From assembly GCA_013139625.1 (NCBI GenBank), contig WTAK01000427.1, positions 1 through 12,879 of the forward strand: 12,879 nucleotides of DNA, read 5' to 3'. How positions within the stretch are numbered: the stretch's first letter is position 1; every line of letters starts with the position of its first letter. The notes beneath the pieces are model-generated. The model saw only the letters and a list, made by a program, of their open reading frames with translations, ran no database searches and was not told the DNA's origin. Origin of the DNA: Candidatus Delongbacteria bacterium. Its GTDB lineage: Bacteria; UBA4055. Shown piece after piece: positions 1-8,109 of this stretch. Position numbers and translations under genes: made by a program.

Positions 1-1590
1 TCCATTTCTACTGTTGCTGATGGAGCTTATTTGGTTTATGCTGAAGATATTGATTCAGACGGAGACATTGATATTCTTTCCGCTTCAATGCTGGACAATA
101 AAATTGCTTGGTACGAAAATGATGGAAGTAAAAATTTTACGGCAAGAATAATAATTACCAACGCAGGATCTGCATCTTCTGTATATGCTGAGGATATGGA
201 CAATGACGGAGATATGGATGTGTTGTATACCGCATATGATGATTACAAGATTGGATGGCTTGAAAATGACGGTAGTGAAAGTTTTACCGATCATGAAGTT
301 AGCTCCGATGTTGATCAAGCATATTCTGCATACGCTACGGATCTTGACAACGATGGTGATATTGATATTGTAACGGCATCATTGGATATGGTTAGTGATG
401 ATTTTGTTTGGTATAAAAATGACGGCAACGAAAATTTTACAACTACTTACATTTCGAAGAAATTAATTGGAGCAAATTCAGTCTTTCCGATAGATATGGA
501 CGGTGATGGTGACATGGATATTGTTACCGATGAAATCGTATTTTTAGAAAATAATGGAAGTGAGAGTTTTTCAGTTCAAACATTTGATACAAATGTAGAT
601 TATGCAACTTCTGTCTATTCTTGTGATCTAGATAGTGATGGAGATATTGATATTTTATCTGCTTCTGAGGGTGATAATAAAATTGTTTGGTATGAAAATG
701 ATGGTGATCAAAATTTTACTCCAATAATAATTTCTACAAATGCAGAAGGAGCACAGTCAGTTTTCTCAATAGATCTAGATGATGATGGAGATATGGATGT
801 ATTATCAGCTTCAAGTGTGGATGATAAGATTGCATGGTATGAAAATGATGGAAATCAGAATTTTACTGAACATATAATTACAACTAATACAGATTGTGCT
901 AATTCTGTCTATGCTATTGATATTGATGAAGATGGAGATATTGATCTCTTATCTGCTTCAAGTAATGATGATAAGATCGCTTGGTTTGAAAATGATGGAA
1001 ATGAGAATTTCACTGAACACCTGATTTCAACAAAAGATGATGGTAGATCCGTATTCGCTTTAGATCTGGATCTTGATGGAGATATTGATGTTTTATCTGC
1101 TTCTTTCAACGATGATACAATTGCATGGTACGAAAATGACGGTAATGAAAATTTTACTGAAAATGTAATCTCCACATCAGCTAATGGTGCAGTATGTGTG
1201 CATGCATTTGATATGGATAATGATGGTGACATAGATGTACTTTCTGCATCGATCTTAGATAATACTATTGCGTGGTATGAAAATGACGGTAATGAAAATT
1301 TCACAGAGCACCTGATTTCAACCACAGCTGATGGAGCAAGAGAAGTATATGCTCAAGATGTTGACAAAGATGGAGATATGGATGTCTTATCAGCTTCATT
1401 CAATGATGATAAAATCGCTTGGTACGAAAATGACGGTAATGAAAATTTTACTGAACACCTGATCTCAACTACTGCTGATGGAGCTAAATCTATCTATGCT
1501 TTAGATCTAGACGGAGATAGCGATATAGATATTGTTTCAGCATCTTTTTGGGATGATAAAATTGCATGGTATGAAAACTTACTTGTAATG
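1..1590 (+). repeat. In-frame 147-nt tandem repeat array (11 FG-GAP units)
   Basis: Eleven coding units with a period near 49 codons. Units 5-11 are the most regular; units 2-4 are diverged and vary in length by a few codons. Similarity is visible in the DNA as well, for example the Trp-Tyr-Glu-Asn-Asp-Gly-Asn-Glu-Asn-Phe segment near 1125-1155, 1272-1302 and 1419-1449. The period and preserved frame show a protein repeat rather than a non-coding satellite. Confidence 0.88.
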
Positions 1591-1815
1591 GTGGGTACAC
1601 CTTTGAATCTAATAACTGAAACTATAACGACAACCGAAGCGAATTTATCATGGGATGCAGTAGCTGGAGCAACTATCTATTATATTTTTAGATCTACAAA
1701 ACCATACAGCGGATTTATACAGGTAGGCACATCCCTAACTCCTGACTATACCGACAATGATGTATCGGGAAGTAATAAATATTTCTATTACATAACAGCG
1801 GATAATGCAAAATAA
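1..1815 (+). CDS. FG-GAP/VCBS repeat surface protein, 5'-truncated by window edge
   Basis: The reading frame is open from base 1, whose first residues already belong to a repeat unit, so the start lies upstream; the TTG at 31 is only an internal codon. The visible 604 residues hold eleven tandem units of about 49 residues. Each has an Asp-rich calcium-type loop (D-x-D-x-D-G-D-x-D), then a Ser-Ala-Ser and Ile-Ala-Trp-Tyr-Glu-Asn core, then a linker of the Ile-Ser-Thr-x-Ala-Asp-Gly-Ala type. Such FG-GAP/VCBS units form blades of calcium-binding beta-propellers in secreted proteins. Unit 4 is shortened (about 44 residues) and unit 3 slightly extended. Residues 533-604 form a fibronectin-III-like module nearly identical to the ends of the genes at 4456 and 8117. 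An extracellular adhesive or structural role is likely; the ligand is unknown. Gene 2 follows after 16 nt. Confidence 0.9.
   Translation, partial: SISTVADGAYLVYAEDIDSDGDIDILSASMLDNKIAWYENDGSKNFTARIIITNAGSASSVYAEDMDNDGDMDVLYTAYDDYKIGWLENDGSESFTDHEVSSDVDQAYSAYATDLDNDGDIDIVTASLDMVSDDFVWYKNDGNENFTTTYISKKLIGANSVFPIDMDGDGDMDIVTDEIVFLENNGSESFSVQTFDTNVDYATSVYSCDLDSDGDIDILSASEGDNKIVWYENDGDQNFTPIIISTNAEGAQSVFSIDLDDDGDMDVLSASSVDDKIAWYENDGNQNFTEHIITTNTDCANSVYAIDIDEDGDIDLLSASSNDDKIAWFENDGNENFTEHLISTKDDGRSVFALDLDLDGDIDVLSASFNDDTIAWYENDGNENFTENVISTSANGAVCVHAFDMDNDGDIDVLSASILDNTIAWYENDGNENFTEHLISTTADGAREVYAQDVDKDGDMDVLSASFNDDKIAWYENDGNENFTEHLISTTADGAKSIYALDLDGDSDIDIVSASFWDDKIAWYENLLVMVGTPLNLITETITTTEANLSWDAVAGATIYYIFRSTKPYSGFIQVGTSLTPDYTDNDVSGSNKYFYYITADNAK
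1597..1812 (+). repeat. C-terminal Fn3-like module, copy 1 (72 codons)
   Basis: This is the first of three gap-free 72-codon copies that close the proteins in this operon. Over the last 59 codons (stop included) it differs from copy 3 at 20 of 177 bases by hand count. The core is Leu-Ser-Trp-Asp-Ala-Val, then Gly-Ala-Thr-Ile-Tyr-Tyr, an Arg-Ser-Thr turn, Tyr-Ser-Gly-Phe, and a terminal Tyr-Phe-Tyr-Tyr-Ile-Thr-Ala-Asp-Asn-Ala-Lys. Confidence 0.9.
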
Positions 1816-1831
1816 CTAGGGAGCTTATATT

Positions 1832-2293
1832 ATGAAATGGTTTTTAACTATGGTTGTCTTTTGTTTAATGACAACGATGTTTGCTGAGAATCCTTCCAGC
1901 GAAAACTTTACTCTACAGCAATGGGGTATTGCTTCTGGAAATAATGCTACGAATCAACCTACATCTGCCAATTTTGTACTTTCTGGCAGTGTAATTGGAA
2001 TTATCTCCAATCAAGATGCAAGCAGCACATCTTATACTATGCAACCTGGTTATTATTTGGGATTGATCAGTGGGGACATATTACCACCAGAAATTGTCAG
2101 CATCATTACCGATGGAACTTCGGTTACTGTTGATTGGATGCCTGTAACTGGAGCAACATCCTACAAAGTATTTTCTTCTTCTGAAGCTATTAATGGTTTC
2201 ACAGAAGATACTTCTGGTACATTTGATGGTACAAGCTGGACAGCACCTACAAGTGTACAGAAAAAGTTTATTTATATAAAAGCTATAAATTAA
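1832..2293 (+). CDS. Small secreted protein with divergent C-terminal Fn3-like module
   Basis: A 153-residue exported protein. The start is supported by an AGGGAG Shine-Dalgarno at 1818-1823 and a signal peptide (residues 1 to about 18, ending Met-Phe-Ala). Residues 23-77 carry a three-fold motif: Ser-Glu-Asn-Phe-Thr-Leu, Ser-Ala-Asn-Phe-Val-Leu and Ser-Thr-Ser-Tyr-Thr-Met, interspersed with Trp-Gly-Ile-Ala-Ser-Gly and closing on Pro-Gly-Tyr-Tyr-Leu-Gly. Short secreted bacterial proteins with comparable Ser-x-Asn-Tyr/Phe-x-Leu repeats are known, but their function is not. Residues 85-153 form a Fn3-like module (Val-Asp-Trp, Val-Thr-Gly-Ala-Thr-Ser-Tyr, Phe-Ser-Ser-Ser, Asn-Gly-Phe, Phe-Ile-Tyr-Ile-Lys-Ala) that aligns in pattern with the 72-residue tails of genes 1, 4 and 5 but is far more diverged. 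It lies between the FG-GAP and fibre genes and is probably cotranscribed with them. Function unknown. Confidence 0.85.
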   Translation: MKWFLTMVVFCLMTTMFAENPSSENFTLQQWGIASGNNATNQPTSANFVLSGSVIGIISNQDASSTSYTMQPGYYLGLISGDILPPEIVSIITDGTSVTVDWMPVTGATSYKVFSSSEAINGFTEDTSGTFDGTSWTAPTSVQKKFIYIKAIN

Positions 2294-2308
2294 AAAAAGG
2301 AGATAAAA

Positions 2309-4414
2309 ATGAATATTAAAAAAAGAATTTTATTGATCTTGTGTTGTGCAGTAATGGTATCTTATGTGTTTGCTAGTAATGCAGATAAGTATAGAATTGA
2401 AAATAATTCCTCTCAAATTACCGAGAAATCTGGCAATATCCCCAATCTTGTAGATTTCCAAGGCAGGCTTAACGACAATGTTGGCAATCCTCTGGATTCA
2501 ACTGAAATAATGCTTTTTTCACTCTATGATGTAGAAACCAGTGGAACAGCTCTCTGGTCGGAAACTCAAAGTGTGAATGTTGTTGGTGGGCTTTTTCATG
2601 TATCACTGGGTAGTGTAAATGCAATTTCAGAAAATGATTTTGCTGGTTCAAATCGTTGGATCGGAATTACCGTAGGTGCTGATACAGAAATGACTCCCCG
2701 TGTGAGAGTGGGTGCAGTTCCTTATGCTTTGCAATCAGGAGCATCAGCTCCAGTAAATAAAATTTCTGATGCAGACGGCGACACTAAAATACAGTTAGAA
2801 GAAAGCAACGATGAAGATATTATCAGGTTTGATATAGCAGGTACAGAGCGCTGGATTATGCAAAGCACACGGCTGGAGCCGATGAATAATGGTTACTCAG
2901 TATTTATTGGAGTTGATGCCGGTGCCATAGATAATCTAACTAATAACCAAAATATATTTATCGGATATCAGGCAGGAAAAGTAAGTACCACAGGATACGA
3001 CAATACAGGTAGTGGATACAAGGCATTTTATTCCAATACCGAAGGACATTCCAATACAGCCATGGGACATGAGGCAATGATGGACAACACTACAGGCTAT
3101 AAAAATACGGCACTGGGTCTTAACGCACTATCTAACAATACCGAAGGACATTCCAACACGGCTATTGGATTCTGGTCGTTATTCACCAACACAATTGGCA
3201 TACAGAACATGGCTCTCGGATCTAATGCACTTAAATATAATTCTGAAGGATCTATAAATACCGCTATTGGTTCTCAGGCACTTAACCTCAACACTACAGG
3301 AGATGAAAATACAGCCGTCGGTTCTGAAGCCCTTAAAACCAACACCACAGGAAGTCAAAATACTACTTTGGGATATCAGGCCGATGTTTCAAGCAATAAC
3401 CTTACCAATGCCACAGCAATTGGGTATAAAGCCAAGGTGGCTACCAGCAATAGCCTTGTGCTGGGTGCAACGGGGGGCGATGCGGTAAAGGTTGGTATCG
3501 GTACTACATCTCCTGCCCAAACATTGGATGTTGATGGTGATGCTTCAATTGACGGAACAACTTTTAATGTAGATGATGTCAATAATAGAGTGGGTATCGG
3601 AACTAGCAGCCCTGACAGCACATTACACGTAGATGGTGGTGCATATGTTACCGGTGGTGCATACATTACAGGTGATATTCGTGGAGAAAGCACTTTCAAA
3701 CTTTTTGATGGAGATCAGCAAGCAAGCATCAAAACAAATTCGACTGGTGGTTATGTTCAACTAGATGTTGGTGGTATCTCCGGACATTATGCGGATGCCA
3801 TTTATATCGGTGATATCAACACTTCCTCGAGTAATGAAGTATATATGATGGGCAATGTAGGCATCGGTACAAGCACCCCTGATATGATTTTACATGTTGA
3901 GAAAAATGCTAATGCAGATTATGTGGTTAAAATCAAGAATACAGCCAATAGTAATAGCAGCCAGGATAAAGGTGTATTAATACAGGCAGGTCACGATACT
4001 TATAATAGTGGTAATGAATCAAGTTTTATTCAATTTGAAACACCAAACGGTACATATTGTGGCAGGATACGTCAATCGGGAAGTGCAGCAGTAGAATATG
4101 TCTCTGCTTCAGATAGACGACTAAAGGAAAACATAATACCTACCCGATTTGGATTGGATGATCTTATGAAAATTGAAGTCAGGGATTTTAATTTTAAAAC
4201 TGATAATTCTTCCATAGTACAAACAGGATTTATTGCACAACAACTCTATACCGCATATCCACCGGCCGTAGGCGTTGGAGGAGAAGATGTAAATACCGAA
4301 CCATGGGATGTAGCTTATGGATCCATGACCCCTTTGCTCGTACAGGCGGTGCAGGAGCAACAAGCTCAAATTAATGAACTGCGGAAGATGATAAAAAAGC
4401 TACAGGGACGCTAA
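2309..4414 (+). CDS. Secreted fibre-like protein with C-terminal peptidase S74 (intramolecular chaperone) domain
   Basis: A 701-residue protein with a strong Shine-Dalgarno (AAAGGAGA, 2297-2303) and a signal peptide (residues 1 to about 22, Tyr-Val-Phe-Ala). Residues 45-143 form a beta-rich head of the type Phe-Gln-Gly-Arg-Leu ... Phe-Ser-Leu-Tyr-Asp ... Leu-Trp-Ser-Glu ... Gly-Leu-Phe-His-Val-Ser-Leu-Gly. Residues 212-380 hold Asn-Thr-Ala-x-Gly repeats, like trimeric adhesin or fibre stalks. Three Gly-Ile-Gly-Thr-x-x-Pro motifs begin at residues 396, 429 and 518. Residues 598-701 match the S74 domain of phage tail spikes: Ser-Asp-Arg-Arg-Leu-Lys-Glu-Asn, Phe-Ile-Ala-Gln-Gln, then a Gln/Leu/Lys-rich coiled coil. 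Ser601 and Lys606 have the five-residue spacing of the known autoproteolytic dyad, so trimerisation and release of the last 101 residues is expected. Unlike its neighbours it lacks the Fn3-like tail. No phage genes are nearby, so a bacterial surface fibre is favoured. Confidence 0.88.
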   Translation: MNIKKRILLILCCAVMVSYVFASNADKYRIENNSSQITEKSGNIPNLVDFQGRLNDNVGNPLDSTEIMLFSLYDVETSGTALWSETQSVNVVGGLFHVSLGSVNAISENDFAGSNRWIGITVGADTEMTPRVRVGAVPYALQSGASAPVNKISDADGDTKIQLEESNDEDIIRFDIAGTERWIMQSTRLEPMNNGYSVFIGVDAGAIDNLTNNQNIFIGYQAGKVSTTGYDNTGSGYKAFYSNTEGHSNTAMGHEAMMDNTTGYKNTALGLNALSNNTEGHSNTAIGFWSLFTNTIGIQNMALGSNALKYNSEGSINTAIGSQALNLNTTGDENTAVGSEALKTNTTGSQNTTLGYQADVSSNNLTNATAIGYKAKVATSNSLVLGATGGDAVKVGIGTTSPAQTLDVDGDASIDGTTFNVDDVNNRVGIGTSSPDSTLHVDGGAYVTGGAYITGDIRGESTFKLFDGDQQASIKTNSTGGYVQLDVGGISGHYADAIYIGDINTSSSNEVYMMGNVGIGTSTPDMILHVEKNANADYVVKIKNTANSNSSQDKGVLIQAGHDTYNSGNESSFIQFETPNGTYCGRIRQSGSAAVEYVSASDRRLKENIIPTRFGLDDLMKIEVRDFNFKTDNSSIVQTGFIAQQLYTAYPPAVGVGGEDVNTEPWDVAYGSMTPLLVQAVQEQQAQINELRKMIKKLQGR
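3002..3409 (+). repeat. Eight 51-nt (17-residue) Asn-Thr-Ala-x-Gly stalk repeats
   Basis: Eight uninterrupted units start at 3002, 3053, 3104, 3155, 3206, 3257, 3308 and 3359. Each follows the pattern Asn-Thr-Ala-x-Gly-x-x-Ala-Leu-x-x-Asn-Thr-x-Gly-x-x. Degenerate units flank them (2942-3001 and 3410 to about 3450). The exact 51-nt spacing suggests a regular beta-solenoid, as in trimeric fibre heads. Confidence 0.85.
4109..4126 (+). other. Predicted S74 autocleavage site and catalytic Ser/Lys
   Basis: These codons encode Ser601-Asp-Arg-Arg-Leu-Lys606. In the endosialidase-type S74 family the Ser and Lys in this arrangement perform self-cleavage on the N-terminal side of the Ser after the trimer folds. 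The assignment rests on motif and spacing only. Confidence 0.75.
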
Positions 4415-4455
4415 TAGCTTATTTGTATTATATGCCTAAACTAAAGGAGTGAGTT

Positions 4456-7400
4456 ATGACAAAATTTGAAAAATACGCACTAATGTTGATTCTTATGCTG
4501 AGTATATTAGGTTACTCTAATGACATTAAGTACAATGACAGCTGGGGCTCGCAGGGATTCAGTTTGACTGAATCAAAATCATATGGTGTATCAATAACTC
4601 ATTCTGTAAATGAGTTTTCAATTACTGACCAGATGATCAATAAGCAAATGAAAAGTACAGTGCAATTACCGGGTGTTTTCCTTCCAAATGAAGAAGGTGC
4701 ACCTAATTTGCCCGGATCATCAAGATATATTGCAATACCTCAAGGTGCTACAGCAACATATACGATTAGAGCTTCTCAAAAAGAAGTATTTCAAAATATT
4801 AACTTAGCTCCTGCACCGATAATACCAAAAGGTAGTGATAAAACACCAATGATATATAAAGAAAATCTGGAAATATATTCTAAAGATGTTTTTTATCCCT
4901 CTTCCCCGGTTATAATGTCAAAGCCAACTAAGATGAGAGGTCTTGATGTAGTTACTTTAGGGATTACACCATTTCAATATAATCCTGTAACAAAAGAACT
5001 GATCGTTTACAGAGATTTGAAAATAGATATTACTTTTGAAGGTGGAAACAATCATTTTGGAGAAGATAGATTAAGAAATCGTCACTGGGATAAGATTTTA
5101 AAAAATACAGTGATCAACAACTCTGTTATAAAAGATATAGAATATAAATATAGATCTTACTCAAAAAGTACAGATTATGAGTACATTATAATCTGTCCAG
5201 ACGACAGTATCTTTGTTTCATATGCGAATCAATTAAAGGAATTTCGTATAAAGCAAGGTATCAGAACAGGTGTTGTAACTACATCAGATATAGGTGGTAA
5301 CACAGCAGTAGCTATAGAAACTTATATAAATAATGCATATAATACTTGGGATATACCACCTTCAGCTATTTTATTGTTAGGTGATTGGGGTGAAGAAAGT
5401 ACTGTTGGTACGGTTCATTCTCCTATTTATAATTCTTATTGTATCTCAGATAATTCTTATGCAGATGTTGACACAGCAGATGACAAAGGTCTCCCAGAAA
5501 TTACTATTGCAAGAATGACAGCACAAAATGAAGCACAACTTCAAACAATGATCAGTAAAATAATTGATTATGAAACTTCACCTCCTACTGATGTAAATTT
5601 CTATAATAACCCGATCACAGCCCTTGGGTGGCAAACTACCGGCTGGTTTCAAATATGTGCTGAGGCTGTGGGTGGGTATATGAAAAATGAACTTGGTAAA
5701 ACCCCGGTCAGGATCAATGCCATTTACGCAGGAAACCCTGATGTTGATCCATGGTCAACTGCAACTAATACTGATCAAGTGCGGAGTTATTTTGCTTCGA
5801 GGGGTTACATACCATGGTCACCTAGCAGTCTTGGTGGATGGACAGGTGGAACTACTTCAGATGTTTCAAATGCTTTAAACAACGGTGCATTTCTTTTGCT
5901 ACATAGAGATCATGGAGTTTCGCGGGGATGGATTCAACCAGATTTTAAAACTGAAGATATTGATTCAATAACAAATACTGATCTATCGTTTATTTTCTCA
6001 ATAAATTGCTCAACAGGTAAATTTAATAACTTAGATGAGTGTTTTGCAGAAAGATTCCATAGACATACGTATAACGGAGAGAATTCAGGTGCTCTTGGTA
6101 TTATTGCTGCAACTGAAAGCTCTTTTTCATTTTATAATGATGTATATACTTGGGGAATGTATGACTATTTCTGGCCTAATTTCATGGATGATTACGGTGC
6201 CCCTGCTACAGATAATGATGAGTTTCTACCTGCTTTTGCCAGTGTAAACGGGAAATATTTCCTAGATTATTCAAGCTGGCATCCCAGCTCAACTGCCAAT
6301 AGGGTTACGAATTACTTATTTCATATGCTTGGCGATCCTTATTTAAATGTTTATACTGAGGTTCCTCAGAACTTAACAGTAAATCATGAAGATATTTATG
6401 AAGGACAAAGTTACATTCATGTTGCATCAGAAATAGGAGCAAATATAGCATTAGTTGCTAATGGGGAGATAATCGGAACAGGTACATCTACAGGAGGGTT
6501 AACCTCTATACTAATTGATCCTCAGCTTGCATCGACCGAGATCACTCTAACAATAACGAAACAAAATTATTTTAGATATGAAACTACACTGGAAGTACTT
6601 CTAGCTGATCCCAGTACCGGAGGAATATATAACCAGTTAACAATCAGCTTAGACTACGGAACTATTCAACTTGGTGAAAGCTTAACTCAACAATTTAGTA
6701 TAGCTAATTCTCATGGTACCGAATCAATAGTTGGCGGTATTAGTGTTATAAATGGTTATACCGTTTCATTAGCCAAAGAAAATAAAAATGTTACAAATTA
6801 TAATGTACCTCCAAATACTGAATATACTTACGATCTAATGTTCAATCCAAGTGAAGCTGGTACATTTAATGGAAATATTGTAATAACTTCATCAGCTTCT
6901 AATCAAGCAATTGATTCTATTGCTGTAACAGGTGTTTGTGTAATTCCTGATATTGATTTAAATCCTACTGTTGTTTTCGCTAGTTCTTCACCGGATATAA
7001 CGGTTGTTGAACATTTCAATATCAATAACTTAGACTTGGGAATTCTTCACTATAATATAGCTGTTAGTTATACTAGCGGCGGAACAGGTAAAGAGACAAA
7101 AATTTATGGAGGACCGGATTCTTATGGGTACTGGTGGAAAGATAGTGATGAGTGGGATGGTCCGGTATATAACTGGGAAGAAATAAATGTATTGGGTACG
7201 GCATTAGGGCTTTCTGATGATGGGGAATCAGCTTCATTACCTCTAGGATTCACTTTCAATTACTATGGAGTTGATTATACATCTGTCATAGTTGGAGCTA
7301 ATGGTGCCATAACATTTACAGGAACAGAGATTTCAGGAGAGAATGCATTTATACCAACTAATGATGGAACAAATACTATCATTGCAGCATTTTGGGATAA

Positions 7401-8097
7401 TTTAGATCCTGAATCATCAGGTGAAATATATTGCTATCATGATGTTGCAAATAGCAGATTCATTATTGAGTGGGATGCTGTAGTTGATTTCGGTGCTTTA
7501 ACACCAAATACATTCCAGATCATTCTAAATGAAGATGGAAAGATATATTTCCAATATAAAGATATGCAAGGTGTTTTGGATGAATGTTCTATAGGTATTG
7601 AAGATCACACAGGATTTGACGGTAGCCTGATAACATATAATACTGCATATATTAAAAATGATTTTGCAATAGAGTTTAAATTTATACCCAAATGGTTGTC
7701 TTTAGATATTACTTCAGGTACTATTCCAGGATCAGAATCGCAAGAAATTGCTGCAACATGTGATGCTACCGGTCTGGATTTAGAACAATATGTAGCATAT
7801 ATTAATATATTTTCGAATGACCCTGATGAATTTAGTACTGAATTGCCTGTAGTTTTTACGGTATCAGCCCTTATGGATGCACCGCAGAATCCAACAACTG
7901 TATCAATAACTGCATCAGAAGTAAATTTAATATGGGATGCAGTAGATGGAGCAACGATTTATTATGTTTACAGATCGACTGAACCTTATAGTGGGTTTGT
8001 ACAGATCGGTACATCAGCAACTCTTGATTATACTGACAATGATGTATCAGGAAGTAACAAATATTTCTATTACATAACAGCGGATAATGCTAAATAA
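4456..8097 (+). CDS. Gingipain-like C25 cysteine protease, multidomain, with C-terminal Fn3-like tail
   Basis: A 1213-residue secreted endopeptidase. The start is fixed by AAGGAG at 4444-4449 and a signal peptide (residues 1 to about 21). Residues 22-235 resemble the C25 propeptide (Gly-Ala-Pro-Asn-Leu-Pro-Gly-Ser-Ser ... Ile-Ala-Ile-Pro-Gln-Gly-Ala). The peptidase spans about 241-633, with Leu-Leu-Leu-Gly-Asp, catalytic His486-Gly, Cys518 in Ser-Ile-Asn-Cys-Ser-Thr-Gly, Cys-Phe-Ala-Glu, and the closing Gly-Asp-Pro-Tyr-Leu. The His-Cys spacing of 32 is close to the 33 of RgpB. There follow a C25-type Ig domain (635-718), an Ig/ASH-like domain (about 720-835), a nidogen-like sandwich (885-1075), a second ASH-like domain (1077-1140) and the 72-residue Fn3-like tail (1142-1213). 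Likely cell-surface proteolysis or maturation of neighbouring proteins. Family member PorU is the type IX sortase, but the many binding domains fit a cargo protease at least as well. Tandem stops TAATAA end it. Confidence 0.92.
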   Translation: MTKFEKYALMLILMLSILGYSNDIKYNDSWGSQGFSLTESKSYGVSITHSVNEFSITDQMINKQMKSTVQLPGVFLPNEEGAPNLPGSSRYIAIPQGATATYTIRASQKEVFQNINLAPAPIIPKGSDKTPMIYKENLEIYSKDVFYPSSPVIMSKPTKMRGLDVVTLGITPFQYNPVTKELIVYRDLKIDITFEGGNNHFGEDRLRNRHWDKILKNTVINNSVIKDIEYKYRSYSKSTDYEYIIICPDDSIFVSYANQLKEFRIKQGIRTGVVTTSDIGGNTAVAIETYINNAYNTWDIPPSAILLLGDWGEESTVGTVHSPIYNSYCISDNSYADVDTADDKGLPEITIARMTAQNEAQLQTMISKIIDYETSPPTDVNFYNNPITALGWQTTGWFQICAEAVGGYMKNELGKTPVRINAIYAGNPDVDPWSTATNTDQVRSYFASRGYIPWSPSSLGGWTGGTTSDVSNALNNGAFLLLHRDHGVSRGWIQPDFKTEDIDSITNTDLSFIFSINCSTGKFNNLDECFAERFHRHTYNGENSGALGIIAATESSFSFYNDVYTWGMYDYFWPNFMDDYGAPATDNDEFLPAFASVNGKYFLDYSSWHPSSTANRVTNYLFHMLGDPYLNVYTEVPQNLTVNHEDIYEGQSYIHVASEIGANIALVANGEIIGTGTSTGGLTSILIDPQLASTEITLTITKQNYFRYETTLEVLLADPSTGGIYNQLTISLDYGTIQLGESLTQQFSIANSHGTESIVGGISVINGYTVSLAKENKNVTNYNVPPNTEYTYDLMFNPSEAGTFNGNIVITSSASNQAIDSIAVTGVCVIPDIDLNPTVVFASSSPDITVVEHFNINNLDLGILHYNIAVSYTSGGTGKETKIYGGPDSYGYWWKDSDEWDGPVYNWEEINVLGTALGLSDDGESASLPLGFTFNYYGVDYTSVIVGANGAITFTGTEISGENAFIPTNDGTNTIIAAFWDNLDPESSGEIYCYHDVANSRFIIEWDAVVDFGALTPNTFQIILNEDGKIYFQYKDMQGVLDECSIGIEDHTGFDGSLITYNTAYIKNDFAIEFKFIPKWLSLDITSGTIPGSESQEIAATCDATGLDLEQYVAYINIFSNDPDEFSTELPVVFTVSALMDAPQNPTTVSITASEVNLIWDAVDGATIYYVYRSTEPYSGFVQIGTSATLDYTDNDVSGSNKYFYYITADNAK
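7108..7680 (+). other. Nidogen-like beta-sandwich region inside the C25 protease
   Basis: Residues 885-1075 run from Gly-Gly-Pro-Asp-Ser-Tyr-Gly-Tyr-Trp-Trp-Lys-Asp-Ser-Asp-Glu through Leu-Gly-Phe-Thr-Phe-Asn-Tyr-Tyr-Gly, Gly-Ala-Asn-Gly, Ile-Ala-Ala-Phe-Trp-Asp-Asn-Leu and Phe-Gln-Ile-Ile-Leu-Asn. This pattern recurs in large secreted proteins of FCB-type bacteria and resembles extracellular nidogen-like domains, presumably for protein or glycan binding. The boundaries are approximate. Confidence 0.6.
7879..8094 (+). repeat. C-terminal Fn3-like module, copy 2 (72 codons)
   Basis: The same 72-codon module ends the protease. It shares the final 23 residues exactly with copies 1 and 3, while the first two thirds vary by conservative changes. 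Many third positions differ upstream, whereas the 23 nt from AAATATTTC through ATAACAGC are identical in all three genes. Confidence 0.9.
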
Positions 8098-8104
8098 TAA
8101 AAAT

Positions 8105-8109
8105 AAGGA
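8105..8109 (+). promoter_or_regulatory. Shine-Dalgarno deciding the start of the FG-GAP gene at 8117
   Basis: AAGGA lies 7 nt before the ATG at 8117. The in-frame ATG at 8087 lies inside the end of the protease gene, lacks a comparable site and would put ten polar residues before the signal peptide, so 8117 is preferred. Confidence 0.75.

Noticed and set aside
31..33. TTG as the start of the first gene
   Set aside because: The frame is open through base 1 and the residues before it already match the repeat linker, so the true start is outside the window.
909..1325. 138-codon antisense frame opposite the first FG-GAP array
   Set aside because: It mirrors the repeat periodicity of the plus-strand gene, has no ribosome binding site and is Ser-rich because it is the complement of Asp/Asn-rich codons; other frames opposite or within the arrays have the same origin.
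2309..4414. Prophage tail fibre
   Set aside because: S74 domains occur in phage spikes, but this protein has a signal peptide and lies among bacterial secreted-protein genes with no other phage genes in view.
4415..4455. Internal promoter in the 41-nt gap before the protease gene
   Set aside because: Only a generic AT-rich stretch and a Shine-Dalgarno are visible; no convincing promoter boxes.
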